Below are positions 20,472 through 31,422 of a DNA stretch of 64,000 bases, piece by piece; positions within the stretch are counted from its first letter, which is position 1, and the number at the start of each line of letters is the position of its first letter. The stretch lies in contig NZ_SODF01000002.1 in the NCBI RefSeq assembly GCF_004365875.1, positions 620,001 to 684,000 of the forward strand. Direction: 5' to 3'. The notes under the pieces were generated by a model. That model saw only the letters and a program-made list of their open reading frames with translations. It was not told where the DNA came from and made no database searches. A program made the position numbers and the translations under genes. The DNA is from Kribbella kalugense. GTDB lineage: Bacteria; Actinomycetota; Actinomycetes; Propionibacteriales; Kribbellaceae.

Positions 20472-22385
20472 ATGATCAGATGGTTGTTGGTGTTCGGGCT
20501 TGTCGTCGGGGGGCTGGCGAGTACCGGCGGAGTCGCGGTGGCCAAGACCGGTCCGGGGATCGCGATCGCCGCGGATCTGCCGGAGCCGGAGGCAGCACAG
20601 TTCACGCCGGGGGCAACAAACGTGATCCCGGCGACCGGGGTTTCGGCGAAGAGCGCCCAGGCGACAGCCACGGCAACAGGTGGCACCTACACGTGCCCCG
20701 GTTTCAGCACTGTCGACGACGCGACGCCGCTGTCGTCCGTGTTGCAGGACACCTACTCCTGGGGTGGGTTCAAGCCGTACAAGGTTGGCGACGGCAACGG
20801 AAACATCAACTGGAAGCTCAACCCGTACGGCAATCCCAGTTGGTACATGTGGTTCCACTCACTTCGTTGGTTGGGCCAAGGAATCACCGCGGCCAGCCAA
20901 GGTGACACGGCGGCCATCGCTCACGTCACGACGATCGTCCACGACTGGGTCCGCGACAATCCGTACTCCTGGAAGGCAGATGTCGGCGCCTGGGAGTCGA
21001 CCATGCACCGCACCAACGTCATCATTTGCACCCGGCAAGCAGTTCTCGCCGGCCTCAACGTGACCACGCTCCCGGCGCAGTACAGCTGGCTCGACACGGC
21101 TCTGCTCGATCACGCCAAGTTCCTGGTCAATAACTGGAGCGGCGCCTGGAACCACGGCACCGACGAGAGCATCGCGCTGTTCGGCGTCGGCTGCACGCTG
21201 AACCGCACGGACTACACGACCCTCGCGCAGCAGCGTCTGAACGCGGGCATCACGACGTCGATCGACGCGCAGGGGTCGACCAACGAGCAGTCGACCGCCT
21301 ACGCGCAGTTCAACTATTCCCTCTGGGGCCGAGCCGTCGACGTACTGCGAGCCTGCGGCGCCGACCCCGGTACGACGATTCCCGCACGCCGCGCCCTGCT
21401 GGCGAACTGGCTCGCGCTGGCAACGAACTCACTAGGCAACCTGCATCAGATCGGCGACTCCGAGGTCGTGCGTACGGCGCCAGTCGCCGGCACCCCACTC
21501 GAGTACGCCGGAACGCAAGGCGCGACCGGGATCGCGCCGACTGACCGGGTCGGCATGTTCTCCGCGGGCTATGTCTTCGGCCGATCCGGATGGGGCACGT
21601 TCGCGAACCAGGCGTCGTACAGCATCAGGTACGGGCCGGCGCGGCAGTTGCACGGCCACAGCGACCACACGTCGCTCACGTACACCGCTCGCGGCCGGGA
21701 CATCCTGATCGACGGCGGGCACGCCGGCTATCAGAACGACGTCTGGCGGGCCTGGGCGAAGAGCCCATTCGCCAGTAGCGCGATGACAACTCCGCTGTCG
21801 GCCGACACTTTGCCGGCGACCAAGCTGACCCGGTCCCAGCTCAAACCGAACGCGGACTTCTTCGAGTTCTCCGACGTACCCGGGACCGGCATCAGCCGTG
21901 TCCGTGCCGTCCTCGTGCTCAACAACCCGGACCTGGTCGTCACCCTCGATCGTGCCTCGTCCAAGACCGCGCAGCAGTTCCAGACGTTGTGGCATCTGCC
22001 CGCGGACCAGAAGGCGACGGTGTACTCGCGGACCACTGCCCTCGCGGCGAAGCCGGGTGAGGACACCCGGACGATCCTGTTCCAGGTGCCGTACCGGCAG
22101 GCGCTGCCACCCGGCGCGATCCTGCTCAAGCAGGCACAGACGAAGCCGATCCAGGGCTGGACCTACCCGAACATCAACACCCGGCTGCCGGCGCCGACCC
22201 TGATGTTCGCGAGGTCCGGAACCACGGCCTCGATCCTGTCGTTCGTCGCTCCGGTCAAGGCCTCTGGCGCCGTCACGTACACGACCCGCTGGTCCGGTAC
22301 GACGTACGTCGTCGACCTCAGCGTTGCGGGCGTAAAAACGTCGATCGGCATCTCCGCAGGCGGCTCACTCGTCCGCCTGAGCTGA
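20472..22385 (+). CDS. secreted heparinase II/III-type polysaccharide lyase-like protein (paralogue)
   Basis: 637 aa. The start MIRWLLVFGLVVGGLASTGG is a signal peptide; a TTG reading from 20397 would bury it, so the ATG at 20472 is preferred. The domain order and motifs match the protein at 4001: WNHGTDES, NEQSTAYAQFNY, LHGHSDHTS, and a C-terminal beta-sheet part. The N-terminal linker is Ala/Thr-rich instead of Pro-rich. The two paralogues lie 16 kb apart on either side of the element remnant and tRNA array. Substrate unknown, probably an acidic exopolysaccharide. Confidence 0.84.
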   Translation: MIRWLLVFGLVVGGLASTGGVAVAKTGPGIAIAADLPEPEAAQFTPGATNVIPATGVSAKSAQATATATGGTYTCPGFSTVDDATPLSSVLQDTYSWGGFKPYKVGDGNGNINWKLNPYGNPSWYMWFHSLRWLGQGITAASQGDTAAIAHVTTIVHDWVRDNPYSWKADVGAWESTMHRTNVIICTRQAVLAGLNVTTLPAQYSWLDTALLDHAKFLVNNWSGAWNHGTDESIALFGVGCTLNRTDYTTLAQQRLNAGITTSIDAQGSTNEQSTAYAQFNYSLWGRAVDVLRACGADPGTTIPARRALLANWLALATNSLGNLHQIGDSEVVRTAPVAGTPLEYAGTQGATGIAPTDRVGMFSAGYVFGRSGWGTFANQASYSIRYGPARQLHGHSDHTSLTYTARGRDILIDGGHAGYQNDVWRAWAKSPFASSAMTTPLSADTLPATKLTRSQLKPNADFFEFSDVPGTGISRVRAVLVLNNPDLVVTLDRASSKTAQQFQTLWHLPADQKATVYSRTTALAAKPGEDTRTILFQVPYRQALPPGAILLKQAQTKPIQGWTYPNINTRLPAPTLMFARSGTTASILSFVAPVKASGAVTYTTRWSGTTYVVDLSVAGVKTSIGISAGGSLVRLS

Positions 22386-22392
22386 TCGAATC

Positions 22393-22464
22393 CCCCCTGG
22401 TGACGGAATCACACCCGGCCCTCCGAAGGCTCGGATCCTGGTTCGACTCCAGGCAGGGGGACCA
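22393..22464 (+). tRNA. tRNA-Arg(CCG), shortened
   Basis: Acceptor CCCCCTG/CAGGGGG, T arm CCTGG-TTCGACT-CCAGG, anticodon loop CTCCGAA with anticodon CCG (reads CGG), discriminator A and encoded CCA (22462-22464). The body is only 69 bases: bases 8-9 seem to be missing and the D arm is GTGA-CGGAA-TCAC. It starts 7 bases after the lyase stop and overlaps the antisense end of the fucosidase gene. Belongs in style with the array 2.3 kb upstream. Confidence 0.8.
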
Positions 22465-23734
22465 GCAACGGATCGAAGTGGACGGTCAGTGAGACCGTCG
22501 CTTCGGCCCGGGCGGACAGAACGCGGACGCGGACGTCGGCGGCCTCGATCGGCGCAGGCAGCGCGATCAGCCGGCGATGTCCGATGGTGGTGCCGTGCGC
22601 GATCTCGGTCCATGAACCGTCGGCCAGCGCGTCGACTGCGAACGCCGAGACCTGTTGTCCCGACTCGATGTCCTCACGAAGATCGAGAAGGTTGATCGTT
22701 GCCGGCAGCACCAGATCGGTCCCGTAGTACTCACGCACCGCAGTACCGAACTCCAGGAGCGCAGCAACATCTGGCGACGCGAACAGCCCGCGGCGGTCCG
22801 GCGGGATGTTCAACAGCAGTACGGCGTTGCGCCCGACCGACTTGCGATAGATGTCCAGTAGCTCCCGCACCGACTTCACCGCAGCGTCCTCGGACGCGTG
22901 GTAGAACCACCCCGGCCGGATCGACACGTCGACCTCGGCCGGATACCACCGCAGCTCGTCGGCCCGCGCCATCAGTTCAGGCCCGGCAACATCCGGCGCG
23001 TTCTGCGCAGCCACCATCTGCCCACGGGCGAACGGTACGACGCTCCACTCGGTCTCGCGCGCGAACCCGTCCTCGTTCCCCACCCACCGCACATCCGGCC
23101 CGCCGATCGCGATCGTGGCGTCGGGTGCCAACCGCCGGATCAGGTCGAACCAGGCCTCGTAGTCATAGGTCTGTGCACTACTCGTCGGATTCGCACCGTC
23201 CAGCCAGACCTCGGCGATCGGCCCGTACGACGTCAGCAGTTCGTACAGCTGCAGCAGGTAGAACCGGTTGTAGTCGTCGACCGTGTAGGTGAACTCGCCG
23301 ATGGGTGCCTCGACCGCCGGGCTCCCGTTGCCGTAGTACCCGCCCGGCGCCTTCTCCTGATACAGGTCCGCCGGCGACAGATAGATCCCGAAGCCAAGCC
23401 CGGCCGATTGGCAGGCCGACGACAGCTCGGCCACCACATCACCGGAATACGGGCTCGCGGCAACGGTATGCGGCAGGTACTTGCTCGGCCACAAGCAGAA
23501 GCCGTCGTGATGCTTGGCCGTCAGGATCACACTCTTGAACCCAGCGGCCACCAACGTCCGCACCCACTGCCCGCAGTCCAGCTCCGACGGGTCGAACACC
23601 GTCGGATCGTCCAGACCGGTCCCCCACTCCAGATCCGTGAACGTGTTCGGCCCGAAATGCACGAACGCGGTCAACTCCTGCCGCTGCCACGCGATCTGCC
23701 GGGGCGATGGACGCACGTCCGACGGATCGATCAC
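22409..23734 (-). CDS. alpha-L-fucosidase (GH29)
   Basis: 441 aa. Retaining exo-hydrolase that releases L-fucose. FVHFGPNTFTDLEWG and LTAKHHDGFCLWPSKY are GH29 signatures, and IAEVWLDGANP carries the nucleophile Asp in WLDG. No signal peptide, so it acts inside the cell on imported oligosaccharides. The final 18 or so codons run antisense through tRNA-Arg(CCG), which suggests that the original stop was lost or lies before it. Its start overlaps the FAD-oxidase stop by 4 bases: last gene of the sugar-acid operon. Confidence 0.88.
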   Translation of the reverse strand: MIDPSDVRPSPRQIAWQRQELTAFVHFGPNTFTDLEWGTGLDDPTVFDPSELDCGQWVRTLVAAGFKSVILTAKHHDGFCLWPSKYLPHTVAASPYSGDVVAELSSACQSAGLGFGIYLSPADLYQEKAPGGYYGNGSPAVEAPIGEFTYTVDDYNRFYLLQLYELLTSYGPIAEVWLDGANPTSSAQTYDYEAWFDLIRRLAPDATIAIGGPDVRWVGNEDGFARETEWSVVPFARGQMVAAQNAPDVAGPELMARADELRWYPAEVDVSIRPGWFYHASEDAAVKSVRELLDIYRKSVGRNAVLLLNIPPDRRGLFASPDVAALLEFGTAVREYYGTDLVLPATINLLDLREDIESGQQVSAFAVDALADGSWTEIAHGTTIGHRRLIALPAPIEAADVRVRVLSARAEATVSLTVHFDPLLVPLPGVEPGSEPSEGRV

Positions 23735-25104
23735 CGCAGCACCTTGCCGGGGTTGAGGAGGTTGTCCGGGTCGAAGGCATGCTTGATTCGTCGATGCAGT
23801 TCGAGGCTGACCGGGCCGAGCTCGGTTTCCAACCAGCTGGCCTTCAGCGTGCCGATGCCGTGCTCGCCGGTGATGGTGCCGCCGAGCCGAAGGCCCAGCT
23901 CCATCACCGCGCCGAACGCCTCCAACGCTCGTTCTTCGGCCGCCGCGTCGTTGCGATCGAAGACCACCGTCGGATGCATGTTCCCGTCACCTACATGCCC
24001 AGGGCAACAAATCAGCACCTGGTACTTCTCGCCGATCTCCGCGATCCCCCGCAGCAACGGGACCAGTTGCGACCGTGCTACCGAGACGTCGTCGATCAAC
24101 GTGGTCCCGAGCGGCTCGAGTGCGGAGTTCACCAGGCGTCGCGCCTCGAGCAGCATCCGGGACTCCTCGGCGTCCGAGGCCTCAGCGACGTCAATCGCGC
24201 CATACGACAAGCAGATCGCTGCGATCTGTGCCACGTCGGCGGCCGCCCGTGGGCCTCGGTCGGACTGAGCGATCAGCATCGACCCGGCATCCGCCGGCAG
24301 TCCCATATCCCGGTAGCTCTGAATGGCCTGCACAGTCGGCCGATCCAGGAACTCCAGCAGCGAAGGCCGCAACCCTGACGCCATCACCGCCGCCGCTGCC
24401 GCGATCCCGTCCTCGATCGACCGGAACGTCGCCGCCGCGGTCAGCGCAGCCTCCGGCGCCGGACGCAACGCCAGCGTCGCCTCCGTCACCACACCGAGCG
24501 TGCCTTCGGATCCGACAATCAACCGAGTCAGGTCATATCCCGCGACGCCCTTCGCAGCCCGGCGACCAGTGCGAACGACCTCACCCGACGCCAGTACGAC
24601 TTCCAGACCGCGCACGAAGTCCGCCGTCACGCCGTACTTCACACAACACAACCCACCCGCGTTGGTCGCGATGTTCCCACCGATCGTGGACATCTCCCAC
24701 GACGAAGGATCCGGCGGGTAGAACAGCTCCTTCGCCAGCACGGCCCGCGACAGTTCCGCGTTCACCACACCCGGCTGGACCACCGCGACATGATCCTCGA
24801 CCGAAATCTCCAGGATCTGGTTCATCCGCGAGGTCGACAGCAACAAGCATCCGTCGATCGCGTTTGCGGCACCCGACAACCCGGTCCGGGCGCCCTGCGT
24901 GACAACCGGTACGCCGAACGACCCGGCCGTCCGCAGTACCTCAACCACTTCATCGGTCGACGACGGCCGAACCAGCACCCGCGGTACGCCGGCCGTGCAG
25001 AACGTCGCGTGATCGTTGCGATGAGTGTCCAGTACGTCGGCATCGTCGACGACCGCCCCGTCACCGAGGGCGGACCGGAGCCGGGCTACCAGCGGATCGC
25101 TCAT
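23731..25104 (-). CDS. FAD-binding oxidoreductase, glycolate oxidase/D-lactate dehydrogenase type
   Basis: 457 aa. PCMH-type FAD domain with VVTQGARTGLSGAANAIDG and STIGGNIATNAGG, and a GlcD-type C-terminal domain with CCPGHVGDGNMHPTVVFD and GTITGEHGIGTLKASWL. It oxidises a 2-hydroxy acid (glycolate, D-lactate or a sugar acid) to the 2-oxo acid. In this operon a sugar-derived hydroxy acid or lactate is the likely substrate. Overlaps both neighbours by 4 bases. Confidence 0.87.
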   Translation of the reverse strand: MSDPLVARLRSALGDGAVVDDADVLDTHRNDHATFCTAGVPRVLVRPSSTDEVVEVLRTAGSFGVPVVTQGARTGLSGAANAIDGCLLLSTSRMNQILEISVEDHVAVVQPGVVNAELSRAVLAKELFYPPDPSSWEMSTIGGNIATNAGGLCCVKYGVTADFVRGLEVVLASGEVVRTGRRAAKGVAGYDLTRLIVGSEGTLGVVTEATLALRPAPEAALTAAATFRSIEDGIAAAAAVMASGLRPSLLEFLDRPTVQAIQSYRDMGLPADAGSMLIAQSDRGPRAAADVAQIAAICLSYGAIDVAEASDAEESRMLLEARRLVNSALEPLGTTLIDDVSVARSQLVPLLRGIAEIGEKYQVLICCPGHVGDGNMHPTVVFDRNDAAAEERALEAFGAVMELGLRLGGTITGEHGIGTLKASWLETELGPVSLELHRRIKHAFDPDNLLNPGKVLR

Positions 25105-25967
25105 CCTTCTTCTTGTTCCGCAAGGAGTCGGAGAATCAGTTCCGCTCGCCGGACCCGCTCCCGGCCGAGAGCTTCCGCCGTACCCGTGAGATGCGCGCCG
25201 ACCGGATAGATGTTCGGCGCGTTCCGCAGCCCCATCTTCAGATACACCGGCGCCGCGACGCGGACGACTTCCGGTACGTCGTAGAACCGGACGTGGCCGC
25301 CCTGGTCGTCGGGGACCTCGATGTACATGTCGATCGGCACAGTTGTGACCGAGCGGATCTCCGCGAGTACCGGCACCGGCAGGTCCGTCGACACGTTCAG
25401 GCTGGTCGCGCCAAGTCGCTCGTACAGCCGCGCAGTCGGTGCGTTCGGCAACGGCATCAGGACCGACGTCTTGAGCACCAGATCCGCAGGCAGCTCGCCC
25501 TCGATCTTCAACTGACCCAAGATCTCCAGTACGCCGATGTCTCCGACCAGCAAGCTCCGTACGCCGAGCTCCACCGCACGGAACGCGTCACACAACGACG
25601 CCGCGACCTGCTCATTGCCTCGCGCAACACCACCAACCGCGGCCGAAACCTTGGCCTGACCACCGATATCCCAAGCTCCGCGCGGTCCAAGGAACAGACA
25701 GACCTCCACGCCGGCGGACGCGCCGAGCGAGAGCATCTCCTCGATCTCGCCGTCGGTCAGCATCATCACGCCGCTGCCCTGCGACACCCGATCGATCGTG
25801 ATCCCGCGAGACTTCGCCTCCTCGAGGACCGCGGTCATCACCCGCGGCCCTTCACAGGAAGGGATCTCGACCTTGTACGGCGACCCGTCTGGGAAGGTCC
25901 GGGTCGAGGTCTCCCCCGGCCGGAAACCACGGTCGGCGAGCAGGGCATGTGCCTCGCGAAGATTCAT
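25101..25967 (-). CDS. U32-peptidase-like TIM-barrel protein
   Basis: 288 aa, starting MNLREAHALLADRGFRPGETS. Segments such as VEVCLFLGPRG, SLLVGDIGVLEILGQ, KTSVLMPLPNAPTARLYERLGATSLNVSTDLPV and VPIDMYIEVPDDQGG suggest a TIM-barrel of the U32 group, but the usual C-terminal collagenase parts are absent. Some U32 relatives act in hydroxylation or modification rather than proteolysis. The ATG at 25967 overlaps the stop of the LarA-like gene (ATGA); a much longer in-frame reading to 26405 lies inside that gene and is rejected. Role in the sugar-acid operon is unknown. Confidence 0.6.
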   Translation of the reverse strand: MNLREAHALLADRGFRPGETSTRTFPDGSPYKVEIPSCEGPRVMTAVLEEAKSRGITIDRVSQGSGVMMLTDGEIEEMLSLGASAGVEVCLFLGPRGAWDIGGQAKVSAAVGGVARGNEQVAASLCDAFRAVELGVRSLLVGDIGVLEILGQLKIEGELPADLVLKTSVLMPLPNAPTARLYERLGATSLNVSTDLPVPVLAEIRSVTTVPIDMYIEVPDDQGGHVRFYDVPEVVRVAAPVYLKMGLRNAPNIYPVGAHLTGTAEALGRERVRRAELILRLLAEQEEG

Positions 25968-27273
25968 CTCTCGCTCCAAGGTCCGAGTGTCCCGGCCGGC
26001 GCCAGGTCCCGCGCCGTACCGGTGATCTCCAGGTCGAAACGCTCGGCCGCCTCGGTCAGCAGGGCCGGCGTCACCATCAACACGTCCGGGGACAGCGTGT
26101 CCTTGATCCGGGCCAGCCGCAGCTCGGACCAATCCCGCCGCCCGCACATCGTCACAGCCGCGAGTACGGCGGCCTCGTCGTCCTCCATCACCATCGGCAA
26201 CCGGGAGCGGCGCGCACCGCCGGCGCCCGAGGTCAGCGCGTTCACATAGCTCGCGTGCAGATCGATCTGCTCCAGCAGCCGCGCCGGAATGACGTCGGCC
26301 AGTCCGAGCCCGGACGCGTTCCCATGCGATGCGGGCGACAACGAATGCACACTGATCGCGGCGATCGACGGCGACTCGAACTCCGGGATCCCGTGCACCC
26401 AGCACCGGCCGATCACGTTCGTATCCATCCCGGCGCCGGACTTGTCCTTGCCGAGTTCATCGATCACCAGTACATCGAGCTCGTCGAACGGCAACCGGCC
26501 GAGCATGCTGGAAGCCCTTTGCAGCAACGCGTTCTCGGCCGCGCCGGCGATCCCGTCGGCCTCGAGGAACTCGACGGACGCGGTCTGATCCAGCGCGTTC
26601 TCCAGGATCGCGAGCCCACCGAGAATCTTGCCCTGCGCAACGACCATCCTGGCAGCGGCCTCGATGTTGCCGCCGAGCGCGGGGATGCCGCCGGCGTGCA
26701 GCGAGGCGGCCCCGCGATGGTTGCCCAGCCCGATCGCGAGGACCTTCGCGATCCCGCTCTCGATCGGTCCACGGAAGTCGGTGTGCGGTTTGACCCGATT
26801 CACCAGCAGTACGCCGTCCACCTTGGCCGCGATCGCGTCGTGGTGGATCTCGGTCCCGTCGGGCAACGAGCCGACGACCACCGTCTCCATCGTCGCCTCG
26901 ATCGGGCAACCGACGGACTCCGGCGTGATGCCGAGACCCTCGAGCATCTCCCGCTGACCATCGGCGGTCGCACCGCCGTGCGAGCCCATGGCAGGGATGA
27001 CGAACGGCGCGGCGCCGACCGACTTCAACCAGTCGACGGCGGCCTTGACCACGGGCACCAGGTCATGGATCCCCCGGCTGCCCGCAGTCACGGCGATACG
27101 GGCGTCCGGGAGGATCCTTTCCCGAAGCGGTTCGAGGGCCGCCTGCGCGTCGGCGTACGGGTCGGCCGAGACCTGCAGATCCGTGAGGATCCGCCGGATC
27201 GGCGTGACCTGCGGCAGCGTCCCTGACGGCCGCAGCCCACGGACGGCCTCGAAAGGTCCCCAGGACGTGGCCA

Positions 27274-27274
<1 letters not shown>
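25964..27274 (-). CDS. LarA-like (DUF2088) lactate-racemase-domain protein
   Basis: 436 aa. VIPAMGSHGGATADGQREMLEGLGI (about 92-116) and LLVNRVKPHTDFRGPIESGIAKVLAIGLGNHRGA (about 155-188) are the LarA N-domain motifs with the histidine pair and the lysines used for the nickel-pincer cofactor in lactate racemase. Related proteins epimerise or racemise other 2-hydroxy acids. No cofactor genes (larB, larC, larE) are in the window. In this operon a hydroxy-acid epimerase acting before the FAD oxidase is plausible (inference). Confidence 0.75.
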
Positions 27275-29069
<1,795 letters not shown>

Positions 29070-29073
<4 letters not shown>

Positions 29074-30521
29074 CGCGACACCTCACCTGTGGTCACGGTT
29101 CCGTTCACGCGGCGGCTGATGCCGGCCGGGTTGGAGTCCTTGAGTACGTCGGGCAGCACTGCATCGGGAGCGTCCTGGTAAGCCACCGGCCGCTGGAACC
29201 GTCGGGCCGCGGTCACCCCGACGCTGGTGTGGATCGACCCGACTGTCGACGGGAACGGGCCGCCGTGGTGCTGGGCCCACGACACCGCTACTCCGGTCGG
29301 CCAGCCGTTCCAGAGCACTCGACCAGCCCTTGCCGTCAGCAACGGCAGCAACTGCCGCGCCAGGTCGGCATCCGCGTCTTCGGCGTGCAGTGTCGCCGTC
29401 AGATTGCCTTCGAAGGCCTCGACCGCGGCGCGCAGTTCGTCAAGCGACGAGTATTCGACGACGATCGAGACCGGGCCGAAGCACTCCTCGAGGATCTCGT
29501 CGCGGCGAGCGAGCAGCTCGGCGACCGTTGTCTGTAGCAACGTTGCCGGACCGGACGACCAGACCCGAACGCCATCGATCTTCTCCAGCCGGTCGAGGCC
29601 GGAGCTGAAACCATCCTTGATCCGGTCGTTGAGCATCGGCGCCTCAGCGACCCCACCGACTGCCTCGACGAGCTGATCCTGCAGACCGTGGCCGGCGGGC
29701 AGGAAGAGCAGTCCTGGCTTGGTGCAGAACTGGCCGACGCCGAGGGTGAACGAACCGACGTACCCGGTCGCGATGTCCTTGCCGCGGGCATCGATCGCGG
29801 CTTGGGTGACGAAGACCGGGTTCAGGCTGCCGAGCTCGCCGTAGAACGGGATCGGCTCCGGGCGGGTGACGGCGATCTCGTGCAGCGCCTTGCCGGCCGG
29901 GACCGAGCCGGTGAAGCCGGCCGCGGTGATCCGCGGGTCCTTCAGTGCAGTCACGCCAACGTCGAAGCCTGCGATCAGGCCGAACGTTCCGTCGGGTGCT
30001 CCGGCCGCCTTCAGTGCCTCGATCATCACCTCGGCGGTCCGTGCGGACAGCTCCGGGTGTCCGGGGTGTGCTTTCACGATCACCGGACAGCCGGCCGCGA
30101 GCGCGGACGCGGTGTCTCCACCGCAGACGCTGAATGCGAACGGGAAGTTGCTGGCAGCAAACACCAGGACCGGTCCGACTGGCACCAGCACGCGGCGGAG
30201 GTCGGGGCGCGGGACCGGCTTGGCCTGTGCGTCGGCCGTGTCGATGATGACCTCCAGCAACGAGCCTTCTTCGAGGGCGTCGGCGAACATCCGCAGCTGG
30301 CCGGTACTGCGCGCGACCTCGCCGGTCAGCCGCGCCTGGGGAAGCGAGCTCTCGCGCATCGCGATCGGCACCAGCTCATCAGCGGCGGCGTCGAGCGCGT
30401 CCGCGGCGGCGCGAATCCACCCGGCCCGCACCGCGGGCTCAGAAGCAGCGAAGGCGGGGGCCGCAGCGTCAGCCGTAGCAAGCGCCTGCTCGAGCTGGGC
30501 GGGGGTGGTGTCCGAGGTCAT
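29070..30521 (-). CDS. 2-ketoglutarate semialdehyde dehydrogenase (NADP+-type aldehyde dehydrogenase)
   Basis: 483 aa. FAASNFPFAFSVCGGDTASALAAGCPVIVKAHPGHP, FYGELGSLNPVFV (catalytic Glu) and LGVGQFCTKPGLLFLP (catalytic Cys) are typical of the KGSA dehydrogenase branch, which oxidises 2-oxoglutarate semialdehyde to 2-oxoglutarate. The ATG at 30521 follows GGAGG at 7 bases; a longer in-frame reading to 30845 is rejected. It overlaps the IlvD/Edd gene by 4 bases. Together with the FAH-type and IlvD-type dehydratases it makes the core of a Weimberg-like route. Confidence 0.88.
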
Positions 30522-31411
30522 CGGGTTCCCTCCAGGTTGTCGGTGGCGAGGAACGCGAACGGTTCCCGGCCTACGGCCACGGTATTCGTGAGGGTGCCGA
30601 CCTCGTCGATGGTGATCGTGATGACGTCGCCCTCGGCCAGCGCGAAGTCCAGCTCCGGCACGATCCCGGTGCCGGTCGCGAGGATCACGCCGTCGGGGAA
30701 GTCGTTCGGCAGGAAAAGTACGTCGATCAGGTCCTGCAACTCCCGCACCAGCTTGGCGGTCGAGGTGGTGTCCGCGAACACCTCCGCGCCGTCCCGCTCG
30801 ATCACCAGCCGGATGCCGAGGTTCTTCGGGTCGGCGACCTCCCACACCGGGCGGATCCCGGACGCCAGTGAGCAGCCGCCGGCGAACAGCTTCGCCTGCG
30901 GCACGTACAGCGGGTTGACGCCCTCGATCGACCGCGAGCTCATGTCGTTGCAGACCGTGAACCCGACGATCTCACCGTGGCTGTTGGCAACGACCGCGAG
31001 CTCCGGCTCCGGTACGTCGTGACCGGAGTCGGACCGAATCCCTACCGGCTCGCCGTCCACGACCACTCGCCAAGCAGGCGCCTTCTGGAACAGCTCCGGC
31101 CGATCGGCGCTGTAAACCTTGTCGTAGACCGACTGCTCGGTGCTCTCCTCCATCCGGGCACCGCGCGACCGCTCGTACGTCACGCCCGCACACCAGACCT
31201 CGCCGCGGCCGTCGAGCGGCGGCAGGAACTTCACACCCGCGGCCGGCTCCTCCACGCCGAGCTTGCTCACCACCGACTGCAGCTCGTCGAGCGGCAACTG
31301 GAGCAGTTCGGCGAAGGTGTTGACGCCCACCAGTTGGGACAGGCTGTCGCCGGTGCGCACACCAACAGCAGGACGCCCGTCGACCGGGGACAGATAGCGG
31401 ACAAGGTGCAT
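30518..31411 (-). CDS. FAH-family 2-keto-3-deoxy sugar-acid dehydratase/hydrolase
   Basis: 297 aa. The C-terminal fumarylacetoacetase-like fold has WCAGVTYERSRGARMEES, FTVCNDMSSRSIEGVNPLYV and ILATGTGIVP; the NDMSSRSIEG-N-PLY signature is that of the KdaD/XylX-type 2-keto-3-deoxy-pentonate dehydratases, which yield 2-oxoglutarate semialdehyde. The ATG at 31411 is preferred over a GTG at 31426 with no ribosome site. Its stop overlaps the dehydrogenase start by 4 bases. A diketo-acid hydrolase role (as in L-fucose degradation) is the main alternative. Confidence 0.83.
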   Translation of the reverse strand: MHLVRYLSPVDGRPAVGVRTGDSLSQLVGVNTFAELLQLPLDELQSVVSKLGVEEPAAGVKFLPPLDGRGEVWCAGVTYERSRGARMEESTEQSVYDKVYSADRPELFQKAPAWRVVVDGEPVGIRSDSGHDVPEPELAVVANSHGEIVGFTVCNDMSSRSIEGVNPLYVPQAKLFAGGCSLASGIRPVWEVADPKNLGIRLVIERDGAEVFADTTSTAKLVRELQDLIDVLFLPNDFPDGVILATGTGIVPELDFALAEGDVITITIDEVGTLTNTVAVGREPFAFLATDNLEGTR

Positions 31412-31422
31412 GGACAGGCCTT

